Positions 52,249 to 59,685 of a DNA stretch of 64,000 bases are shown here, piece after piece. A model generated the notes under the pieces. That model made no database searches, had not been told where the DNA came from, and saw nothing but the letters and a program-made list of their open reading frames with translations. Each line of letters begins with the position of its first letter. Position 1 is the stretch's first letter. Location of the stretch: the NCBI GenBank assembly GCA_002709295.1, contig PAQL01000003.1, positions 18,894 through 82,893 of the forward strand. Reading direction: 5' to 3'. This DNA comes from Phycisphaerae bacterium. Its GTDB lineage: Bacteria; Planctomycetota; Phycisphaerae; Phycisphaerales; SM1A02. The position numbers and the translations under genes were made by a program.

Positions 52249-53118
52249 ATGATCACCAGCCACGTCATGACGGGTCTGATCGCCCTGGTTCTGGCCGTCC
52301 CCTCGACGCACGGCTCGAACCCGGAGTCCGCGATCGATCATCCCGGAACCGTCCGAGCACGCATCACCACCACGATGATTCTCAAGGTCGATGGCGAGGA
52401 GCCGAGGCGGCTTCCCGTCGTAGGCGTGGTGGGTGAGAATGGCGTGCGCTTCAAGGGCGACCGGCGGGTCGATGATCTCCAACTGGTGCTCGCCTGGGAC
52501 TGGTTGGCGGATCTGGATCCTCGCGGGGGCGGCGCCCGGATCGCCGGCGTGCTGGGGCTGCTCAACGACACCGATCGAGACCGTCGGTTCGAGGTTCGGG
52601 TCGACTTCCCGCTCGATCCTCTGATCGCGGAATCCGCACGGATCGGCGGAACGGTGCGGGCGATCCTGGTGATGGACGACGGAGGCGGTCGGGTCGACCT
52701 GCCCGCCGGAGAATCCCTCTTCACCGCCCTGATCGACGGCACCCCGGTCCGCAGGCTCCATCCCGGTCCCATCGCCATGGGCGGGGCGAGGGCGGGCACC
52801 GCGGTCGCCGATGCGAGCTTCGGAGCTCCGTATCCATCGCTCGAGTCGCCGGCCGTGCATGACGCGGTCGGCATGTCGAACTGCTTCAACCTCTCCGGAG
52901 GGGATCAGTTGCAGTTCGGATGCGAACTCATGGTGGCGGGCGATCCTGCGGACTTCATCCGTCGACGGTCCACGGATCCGGTCCGCATCGAGGACCGGGA
53001 CCGGAGAATCGTGATCGACCTCGATGGACGACCCCGAACGAAGTCACGGCGAGGCGGGGTCAGTCGCAATTCCCGGGACCATGCAGGCGAGCGCGGGCCC
53101 GGAATCGTCCTCGACTGA
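52249..53118 (+). CDS. Hypothetical secreted protein
   Basis: A 289-residue protein with a signal-like N-terminus (MTGLIALVLAVPSTHG) and a beta-rich body (ARITTTMILKVDGEEPRRLPVVGVVGENGVRFKG; RRFEVRVDFPLDPLIAESARIGGTVRAILVMDDGG). Two cysteines (SNCFNLSGGDQLQFGCEL, about residues 210-225) may pair. The last 45 residues are charged and probably disordered. AAGG precedes ATG 52249 by about seven bases. No family recognised. Confidence 0.6.
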   Translation: MITSHVMTGLIALVLAVPSTHGSNPESAIDHPGTVRARITTTMILKVDGEEPRRLPVVGVVGENGVRFKGDRRVDDLQLVLAWDWLADLDPRGGGARIAGVLGLLNDTDRDRRFEVRVDFPLDPLIAESARIGGTVRAILVMDDGGGRVDLPAGESLFTALIDGTPVRRLHPGPIAMGGARAGTAVADASFGAPYPSLESPAVHDAVGMSNCFNLSGGDQLQFGCELMVAGDPADFIRRRSTDPVRIEDRDRRIVIDLDGRPRTKSRRGGVSRNSRDHAGERGPGIVLD

Positions 53119-53158
53119 TCATCGGGAGCATGCGGGCACGCCGCCCGCCGACCCGGGA

Positions 53159-54352
53159 TCAGGGTCGGACCGGGCCGTGACTCACCATGATCGGGGAGAT
53201 GACGTTGGTCACCTGCCCGGGAGCGAACGACCGTGAGTTCACCCGCCAGGACCACCCGGCCGGCCAGTCGGGAGTGACTCCGAAGGCGTAGGGGGCGAAG
53301 TCGTATCCCAGCGGGATCCGTCGATTCATGTCGTCGATGGAGCCGAACCATCGCCACTTGTTGCGGACGTCCTTCCGAGGCAGGCCCTGGCCGCGCATCT
53401 GCCACGGGTCGAAGGGCACCCAGCCCGCTCCCGGAAGATGAAACTCGGCCCATACGCACATGGACGTCCGGCCGCGGGGCAGCTTCGAGCCGTCCTTGCG
53501 ATCACGTCCATGGTCCATGCCGATCACCGGTCGGGCGGGGATCCCGGCGGCACGGAGGACCGCGATGCACGCACAGGTGAGATCGGCGGGCGTGCCGACC
53601 AGTTCCTCGGTCGCCACGGTGGCTCCGCGGACGCGGTATCCCCGAACGAACCCTGCTTCCTCCGAGACCATCGTCGAGCCGCTGATCGATCGGAACTCGA
53701 TGATGGTCCGTCGAACCAGGTCCTTGGCGGCCAGATAGACGGGGGTCTTGCGAAGGCGACCTTCGGTCACCCGGGTGACGAATTCGCCGAACATCGGAGA
53801 CCGGGACTCGATGAATGCACTCGGCTCCAGATAGGGCATGACCTCCGGATCCCACTGCCGGGGCCAGGCGATGGTCGAGGCGACGGGTTCGTCGATCCGA
53901 CTGCTGAAGGCGATCACCGGCCAGGTCGCCCGGACCTTCAGGGCGGCCAGCGGCCGTGAAGGAACCTCGAAGACGAGCTGGCGTTCGGCCGCGTCATCGG
54001 GGCCCAGCAGCTTGAAGTCGGCCGCGTTGTGCCTGGTCTCGAGACCGCGGAGATCCGCCACGCAGAAGGGGTCTCGATTCACCAGTCCCACCGTGAGGGT
54101 GCCGCCACCACCGTCGACCAGCGGGCCGAGGCTGCCGTCTCCGGCGATGCTGACGGTGAGGTCGATCCCGGTGGTGTATCCGCGTGGATTGCCGCGATGG
54201 ATCGGCGGGAGCGGCCAGGCGGGCCAGGGGTCGGTGGGAACCGGCGTGGTGAGAACGGCGGGGGGAGGGGTGGCCTGCTGGATCTCGGCCCACGGGTGAC
54301 CGGGACCGGCGGTGCAGAGGGCGATGGCGATCGGGATGGCGTTGCTGATCAC
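53159..54352 (-). CDS. Transglutaminase-like secreted protein lacking the usual Cys and His
   Basis: A 397-residue protein beginning at GTG 54352, eight bases after GGAG, with a short hydrophobic N-terminus (MISNAIPIAIALCTAGPG). The core resembles bacterial transglutaminase-like proteases: VGTPADLTCACIAVLRAAGIPARPVIGMD and SMCVWAEFHLPGAGWVPFDPW. In the standard pattern (GxCxxxA...GIPAR and HxWxE...D) the catalytic Cys position reads Pro and the His position reads Cys; the Asp of FDPW is kept. Two cysteines lie seven and five residues beyond the usual position. It is downstream of the MlaE gene (64 bases). It may be inactive or a variant enzyme. Confidence 0.75.
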   Translation of the reverse strand: MISNAIPIAIALCTAGPGHPWAEIQQATPPPAVLTTPVPTDPWPAWPLPPIHRGNPRGYTTGIDLTVSIAGDGSLGPLVDGGGGTLTVGLVNRDPFCVADLRGLETRHNAADFKLLGPDDAAERQLVFEVPSRPLAALKVRATWPVIAFSSRIDEPVASTIAWPRQWDPEVMPYLEPSAFIESRSPMFGEFVTRVTEGRLRKTPVYLAAKDLVRRTIIEFRSISGSTMVSEEAGFVRGYRVRGATVATEELVGTPADLTCACIAVLRAAGIPARPVIGMDHGRDRKDGSKLPRGRTSMCVWAEFHLPGAGWVPFDPWQMRGQGLPRKDVRNKWRWFGSIDDMNRRIPLGYDFAPYAFGVTPDWPAGWSWRVNSRSFAPGQVTNVISPIMVSHGPVRP

Positions 54353-54416
54353 GGTCGTCTCCGTGGTGAGGGGCCGGTCGGTCCACTCTTCGCATCCGGA
54401 CCGGGGGGCGGTTCCA

Positions 54417-55265
54417 TCATCCCAGCACCGACTTCACGCCGGTCGGGAAGATCACGTAGTAGAGCTCGTTGAGGAACCTGGCGAGCACGAGGTTGATGAT
54501 GATGATCGCGATGAAGCTGGTCACGAAGGCGCTGGTGGCGGCCCGGCCGACGCCGCTCGCCCCGGCACCGCAGGTGAACCCCTTCCAGCAGGACACCAGT
54601 CCGATCGCGGCACCGAAGAACACGCTCTTGAGGATGCCCGCGAAGGGATCCCACCAGTGGACCACCAGCCCGGTGTAGTACCAGTAGTCGGCGCTGTTGA
54701 CCCCGAAGAGGCCGGTCAGCACGATCCAGGCGCCCCAGACACCGAGGGCGTTGGAATACATCGTCAGGATCGGAGTCATCACCACACAGGCCACGAAGCG
54801 CGGAACCACGAGATTCCGGACCGGGTCCACCGACATCGCCCGCATCGCATCGAGCTGTTCGGTGACCCGCATGGTGCCGAGCTCGGCGGCCAGGGCTCCT
54901 CCGACCCTGCCCGCGACCATCACCGCCGCGAGGACGGGGCCGATCTGCTTGACCACGCTGGAGTTGATGATCCCGCCCATGCGATCGGCCAGGCCCACCG
55001 CATCGAACTGGTTGAACCCCTCGAAGGCGAGGATCATGCCGATGAACATGCCCGTGGTCGCCACGACCGGGATGCTCGCCACGCCCACCGTGAAGAGCGG
55101 CGGTGCGATCCGTCTTCGGCTGAACCAGGTGCCGGGGCTGGTGAAGGTCCACAGCACGACGGAGGTCGAGAACCGGGTGAAGATGCCGACCCGGGCGAGC
55201 ATCGTTCCCATCGCGGCGCCGACGATGGCGAGGAACGTGATCACCGGTTGGATCGCGACGGACAT
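54417..55265 (-). CDS. MlaE-family ABC permease
   Basis: A 282-residue inner-membrane permease of the phospholipid/MCE transport family (PF02405). The signature GPVLAAVMVAGRVGGALAAELGTMRVTEQLDAMRAMSVDPVRNLVVPR is clear. MlaE works with an MlaF ATPase and an MCE-domain MlaD in moving lipids between membranes, but neither lies beside it here. ATG 55265 lacks a Shine-Dalgarno and is preceded by a TACGCT box. Confidence 0.92.
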   Translation of the reverse strand: MSVAIQPVITFLAIVGAAMGTMLARVGIFTRFSTSVVLWTFTSPGTWFSRRRIAPPLFTVGVASIPVVATTGMFIGMILAFEGFNQFDAVGLADRMGGIINSSVVKQIGPVLAAVMVAGRVGGALAAELGTMRVTEQLDAMRAMSVDPVRNLVVPRFVACVVMTPILTMYSNALGVWGAWIVLTGLFGVNSADYWYYTGLVVHWWDPFAGILKSVFFGAAIGLVSCWKGFTCGAGASGVGRAATSAFVTSFIAIIIINLVLARFLNELYYVIFPTGVKSVLG

Positions 55266-55271
55266 TCAGAC

Positions 55272-55277
55272 AGCGTA
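55272..55277 (-). promoter_or_regulatory. -10-like TACGCT for leaderless mlaE-like gene
   Basis: On the minus strand TACGCT ends six bases before ATG 55265. No Shine-Dalgarno or clear -35 box. Confidence 0.4.
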
Positions 55278-55372
55278 TGCGACGAGGCCGCCTTCGGCGG
55301 GAAGCGAGGCATCCCTGCCGGACCGCCATCCGGGAGTCGGTCCTGAAGAAGAGGTCGGCATGCGGAGCAGGC

Positions 55373-57355
55373 TCAGGGGCATGGACCCCACAGGCTCAGG
55401 AACAGTCCGAGATCGGCTGCTCGCACTTCGCCGTCACCGTTGAAATCGGCGTCGCAACCCTTGCAGGGACCCCAGTCGCCGATCAGAAGGCCCAGGTCCG
55501 TGCCGTCGACCACCCCGTCGCCGTCGAAGTCGCCGGGGCATGGCGGGTCGTCCTCGCATCCGGCATCGCCTTCGATCCGGACGACCCAGTTGTTGTCGGG
55601 GAAGCCGATGTCGACCAGGTCCGTGAACGTGTTGATGCCGCAGGGTGCGGTGAGGATCCAGGTGGGACTGGTGGTGGGCTGGGCGTTTCCATGGTAGGAG
55701 GCGTAGCCGTCGTTCGAGGGCTCGATGGCCATGGTCACCACCAGCGTGCTGTCCGCCGGAACGCAGATCGGTGGCTCGAAACTCACGGACTGGAAGTTCG
55801 ATGGCCCGGTGGTGATGACCGTGTCCCTCGTGCCCAGGAGTTCGAGGTCGGTTCCGGGCGAGGTCGGTGCCCCTCCATCGAGATCGATCCAGAGCTGAAT
55901 GCTCGCCTGGACCGGCGAACCGCTGTTCTCGCAGCCGAAATTGACGCAGCTGACGTTGAAGTCGGTTCCGGAGACGTCGCTGGCGGCGAGATCGATGCTC
56001 ACCGCATAGGTGTTCTCGACGGTGACGCCGTCGGCCTGACAGGCGATGCCCGCGGTATCGAGCTTCTGACTCGAATTCGGCGAGAGTGATGCTTCTCCAG
56101 GCTCGCAGACGTCGAAGCCGGGGCAGTTCTCGAGCGGCTCGACGAGCAGCTCGGCGGTGTAGGCCGTGAAGTCGGTGAGCTCGCAGGGGAGGTTTCCGCC
56201 ACCGGTGTCGGGGGCGACGAACGCGGCGTAGGTGCCGGGCTGGAGGCAGATCTGGTTGATCGCCGGGCATTCGCCGGAGCCGCTGGAGACGACCTGGGCA
56301 CCCGCGACGCAGTCGGTGGTCACGATGAGGGCATCGACCGGGACGCGGCTGTTGACCGTCCAGGTGACGTTGGAGGGCTGGTCGATGGTGAACTGGTACC
56401 AGTCGGTGTCACGGAAGTCCGCCGTGGCGTCGACGTGGCAGGTGCCGGCGACGACGTCACCGCTGGCGATCGACTCGAAGGCGGGGATGTCCATGTTGCA
56501 GCCGCCGTTGGTGTCGCTTCCGCAGGGCTCGGCTTCGGCGATCGTCGAGGTGGGCAGATCGCACTCGAAGCCGGTGAAGTTGCAGAGTGTGTCGGCGTAG
56601 GCCGCACAGGTCTCGTCCCACGAGTCGGTGCAGCAGACGGGGTCGATCAAACAGACCACCGATTCGCAAAGCGGGTCGTCGCATCCGACTTCGTCCGGCC
56701 TGGGAATCGCGCAGTCACTGCCTGTGTAGCAGTCGCAGGGCTGGTCGCCGTTGGTGGACCCCACGAGCTGCTGGGCCCAGAAGTTGTCCGGGAAGCCGAT
56801 GGAGGCATAGCTGACATAGGTCGATAGACCGCAGTCGTCGGTCCGGATGAAGGTCTGGGCGTCGGGGCCGGTGTTGCCGGAGATCGAGCAGAAGCCGTCG
56901 GCGGAGGCGGCGATGAACAGTTCGACGACGTAGACCCCGCCGGCCGCGAGAAGCACCGGGGTGCCGTAGCTCACCTGTAACAGGCCGTCGGGGCCGGGGG
57001 CGAGTTCGCCCACGATCCGACTTCCCGGAATCTCCACCATGTCGACCCCGGGCGCCTGGGGATCACCACCGTCGGTGTCGGTGTAGATCGCGATCTCGAT
57101 CGGGACCGAGGTCGTGCCGGTGTTGCCGGCTCCGAAATCGATGCAGCTGACGTAGAGGTCGTCGGTCTCGCCGGTGCGGTCGTAGCTCTTGGCGAAGATG
57201 TTGATCGTGGTGATACCCGCGGCGGCGCATGAAACCCCGCCCTGGGTGATCTCGATCGATCCGGTGTTCAGGACGGCGTCGCAGTCCTGGGCTCTGACTT
57301 CGGTGTCGATCGCGGCAGCCGACAGTCCCAGGGTGATCGCGGTGAGGATCTTCAT
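55373..57355 (-). CDS. Secreted dockerin-tailed protein, tandem paralogue 1
   Basis: A 660-residue exported protein with signal peptide (MKILTAITLGLSAAAIDTEVRAQ). ATG 57355 is preferred to 57373 because AAGGA lies upstream. The body has two related beta-sandwich-like segments (VSCAAAGITTINIFAKSYDRT...VSYASIGFPDNFWAQQLVG and IACQADGVTVENTYAVSIDLA...VDIGFPDNNWVVRIEG), joined by a Cys-rich linker (CCTDSWDETCAAYADTLCNFTGFEC) and a DTDWYQFTIDQPSNVTWTV module. It ends in a dockerin-like double repeat (CPGDFDGDGVVDGTDLGLLIGDWGPC...ADFNGDGEVRAADLGLFLSLWGPCP). It is a close paralogue of the next gene upstream; function unknown, surface location likely. Confidence 0.85.
   Translation of the reverse strand: MKILTAITLGLSAAAIDTEVRAQDCDAVLNTGSIEITQGGVSCAAAGITTINIFAKSYDRTGETDDLYVSCIDFGAGNTGTTSVPIEIAIYTDTDGGDPQAPGVDMVEIPGSRIVGELAPGPDGLLQVSYGTPVLLAAGGVYVVELFIAASADGFCSISGNTGPDAQTFIRTDDCGLSTYVSYASIGFPDNFWAQQLVGSTNGDQPCDCYTGSDCAIPRPDEVGCDDPLCESVVCLIDPVCCTDSWDETCAAYADTLCNFTGFECDLPTSTIAEAEPCGSDTNGGCNMDIPAFESIASGDVVAGTCHVDATADFRDTDWYQFTIDQPSNVTWTVNSRVPVDALIVTTDCVAGAQVVSSGSGECPAINQICLQPGTYAAFVAPDTGGGNLPCELTDFTAYTAELLVEPLENCPGFDVCEPGEASLSPNSSQKLDTAGIACQADGVTVENTYAVSIDLAASDVSGTDFNVSCVNFGCENSGSPVQASIQLWIDLDGGAPTSPGTDLELLGTRDTVITTGPSNFQSVSFEPPICVPADSTLVVTMAIEPSNDGYASYHGNAQPTTSPTWILTAPCGINTFTDLVDIGFPDNNWVVRIEGDAGCEDDPPCPGDFDGDGVVDGTDLGLLIGDWGPCKGCDADFNGDGEVRAADLGLFLSLWGPCP
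56101..56610 (-). repeat. Near-identical segment shared by the tandem paralogues, copy 1
   Basis: This stretch aligns without gaps to 58249-58758 at a constant offset of 2148 bases. Between about 56160 and 56340 only a handful of bases differ. The flanking parts of the two genes are clearly more divergent. Confidence 0.8.
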
Positions 57356-57463
57356 TCTGATCGTCCTTCTCATTCGTGTGGGGATCGGATGCGGCTGTCC
57401 GCATCGGCGAGGTTAACGACCGCCTGAGCATCCTTCGCGTGGAATCGGGATCTTTCATGAGAA

Positions 57464-57491
57464 GACGGGGCGGCCGTGAGGCCGCCCCGTC
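57464..57491 (-). terminator. Hairpin between the tandem paralogues
   Basis: GACGGGGCGGCC/GGCCGCCCCGTC, a perfect 12-bp stem with a four-base loop, lies 27 bases after the stop of paralogue 2. No long U-tract follows. Confidence 0.65.
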
Positions 57492-57517
57492 GAATGGTTG
57501 ATGGGATGTCGGTGCGA

Positions 57518-59503
57518 TCAGGGGGCGCAGGGTCCCCAGATCGCCAGGAGCAGACCCACGTCCGCACCGCTGACCTCGCCGTTGCCGTCGAGGTCCTCGG
57601 GGCAGCCTGCACAGGGACCCCAGGCGGCGAGGATGGAACCGAAGTCGGCACCGTTGACCACGCCGTCATCGTTGAAGTCGCCCGGGCAGGCCGGGCCGTC
57701 GTCGCAGCCCAGCGTGCCTTCGAGGTCGACCACCCAGTTGTAATCGGGGAATCCGATGTCGACCAGGTTGGTGAACGTGGTGAGGCCGCAGGAGTTGCTC
57801 AGCACGTAGGTGCCGCTCTGGCTGGGCAGGTTGTTGCCCGAGAAGGTGGCGAAGCCGTCGGTGGAGGGCTGGATGTCCAGCGTGACCACCAGCTGGCTGT
57901 CGGCCGGCACGCAGATCGGCGGATCGAACTTGGCGGTCTGGAGGTTGGCGATCCCCTGGGCCAGCACCGTTTCACGGGAGCCGAGAAGTTCGAGGTCCGT
58001 GCCCGGAGCGACCGGATCTCCACCGTCGGTGTCGATCCAGAGTTCCACCTTGGCGTCGACCAGCGATCCACTGTTGTCGCTGCCGAAGGTCACGCAGCTG
58101 ACGTTGAAGTCGCTGCCGGCGGCGTCGCCTCCGGCAAGGTCGATGGACACCGCGTAGAGGTTCTCGGTGGTGATGCCGCCGGCCTGGCAGGCGATGCCGC
58201 CGAGGCCGAGAGCGAGATCCGAGTTGGGCGAGACGGTCGTGTCGCCGGGCTCGCAGATGTCGAAGCCGGGGCAGCTCTCCAGCGGCTCGACGAGAAGCTC
58301 CGCGGTGTAGGCCGTGAAGTCGGTGAGCTCGCAGGGGAGGTTTCCGCCACCGGTGTTGGGGGCGACGAACGCGGCGTAGGTGCCGGGCTGGAGGCAGATC
58401 TGGTTGATCGACGGGCATTCGCCGGAGCCGCTGGAGACGACCTGGGCACCCGCGACGCAGTCGGTGGTCACGATGAGGGCATCGACCGCGACACGGCTGT
58501 TGACCGTCCAGGTGACGTTGGACACCTGGTCGATGGTGAACTGGTACCAGTCGGTGTCGCGGACGTCCGCCGTGGCGTCGACGTAGTAGGTGCCGGCGAC
58601 GATGTCACCGCTGGCGATCGACTCGAAGGCGGGGATCTCCATGTTGCAGCCACCATTGGTGTCGCTGCCGCAGGGCTCGGCTTCGGCGATCGTGGTGCCC
58701 GGGAGGTCGCACTCGAAGCCGGTGAAGTTGCAGAACGCGTCGGCGTACGCCGCACAGGTGTCGTCCCACGAGTCGGTGCAGCAGAAGTCGTCGAACGCGC
58801 AGACGAGCGACTCGCAGATCGGGTCGTCGCAGCCGGCCTCGTCCGGACGGGCGACGAAGCAGTCGCTGCCGGTGAAGCAGTTGCAGGGAGCGTCGGAGGT
58901 CGAACCCACGAGCTGCTGGGCCCAGAAGTAGGTCGGGAAGCCGATGGATGCATAGCTCACGTAGTTCGCGATGCCGCAGTCATCGGTACGGATGTAGGTG
59001 TCCGAGTCGGGCCCTTCATTGCAGGCGATCGAGGCGAAACCGTCGGTGGAGGCGCCGATGAACAGTTCGACGACATAGACCCCGCCGGCCGCGAGAAGGA
59101 CCGGGGTGTCGTAGCTGAACTGGAGGATGCCGTCGGGACCCGCGGCAAGTTCGCCGGTGATGCGGCTGCCGGTGATCTCGACCATGTCGACGCCGGGAGC
59201 CGTGGGGGCACCGCCGTTGGTGTCGGTGTAGATCGCGATCTCGATCGGGACCGAGGTCGTGCCGCCGTTGCCGGCCCCGAACTCGATGCAGTTCACGTAG
59301 AAATCGTCGGTCTCGCCGCTGCGGTCGTAGCTCTTGGCGAAGAAGTTGTTCGTGGTGATGTTGTCGGCGGCGCAGGAGATTCCACCCTGCGTGATCTCGA
59401 TCGATCCGGTGTTCACGATGACGTCGCATTGATCCTGGGCGTTGGCCGAGGTCAGGACGCCTGCGGTCGCGACGAAGGCGATACTGGCAAGCTTCAGATT
59501 CAT
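57518..59503 (-). CDS. Secreted dockerin-tailed protein, tandem paralogue 2
   Basis: A 661-residue exported protein with a clear signal peptide (MNLKLASIAFVATAGVLTSANAQ) and an AGGAG ribosome site upstream of ATG 59503. The same modules occur in the same order as in paralogue 1: first beta segment, Cys-rich linker (CCTDSWDDTCAAYADAFCNFTGFEC), DTDWYQFTIDQVSNVTWTV module, second beta segment, and a dockerin-like tail (CPGDFNDDGVVNGADFGSILAAWGPC...EDLDGNGEVSGADVGLLLAIWGPC). The two genes arose by duplication; the central parts are almost identical in DNA. Confidence 0.87.
   Translation of the reverse strand: MNLKLASIAFVATAGVLTSANAQDQCDVIVNTGSIEITQGGISCAADNITTNNFFAKSYDRSGETDDFYVNCIEFGAGNGGTTSVPIEIAIYTDTNGGAPTAPGVDMVEITGSRITGELAAGPDGILQFSYDTPVLLAAGGVYVVELFIGASTDGFASIACNEGPDSDTYIRTDDCGIANYVSYASIGFPTYFWAQQLVGSTSDAPCNCFTGSDCFVARPDEAGCDDPICESLVCAFDDFCCTDSWDDTCAAYADAFCNFTGFECDLPGTTIAEAEPCGSDTNGGCNMEIPAFESIASGDIVAGTYYVDATADVRDTDWYQFTIDQVSNVTWTVNSRVAVDALIVTTDCVAGAQVVSSGSGECPSINQICLQPGTYAAFVAPNTGGGNLPCELTDFTAYTAELLVEPLESCPGFDICEPGDTTVSPNSDLALGLGGIACQAGGITTENLYAVSIDLAGGDAAGSDFNVSCVTFGSDNSGSLVDAKVELWIDTDGGDPVAPGTDLELLGSRETVLAQGIANLQTAKFDPPICVPADSQLVVTLDIQPSTDGFATFSGNNLPSQSGTYVLSNSCGLTTFTNLVDIGFPDYNWVVDLEGTLGCDDGPACPGDFNDDGVVNGADFGSILAAWGPCAGCPEDLDGNGEVSGADVGLLLAIWGPCAP
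58249..58758 (-). repeat. Near-identical segment shared by the tandem paralogues, copy 2
   Basis: Gap-free counterpart of 56101-56610; see that entry. Confidence 0.8.
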
Positions 59504-59597
59504 CTCTGGTTTACTCCTGGCGGAAAAACGTTAGGGAACGAGCTTTAAGCGTATATCCGCCGCGAAACGTTTCACCCGACAATCGGCCAGAGGGTCG

Positions 59598-59639
59598 AAA
59601 AAAAACGAAACGGGCCGGTCTCTCGACCAGCCCGTTTCG
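59598..59639 (-). terminator. Strong intrinsic terminator of the four-repeat protein gene
   Basis: Read on the minus strand, CGAAACGGGC/GCCCGTTTCG with an inner 4-bp extension is followed by eight Ts. It lies about 47 bases after the stop at 59686. Confidence 0.9.
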
Positions 59640-59685
59640 ATGTTGAAACGCCCGTTTGAGCGATTGGGACGGTATCGGTCCCTGA

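Noticed and set aside
57476-59548. 690-residue plus-strand ORF antisense to paralogue 2
   Set aside because: Repetitive Gly/Val/Asp-rich shadow; the minus-strand gene has signal peptide, domains and ribosome site.
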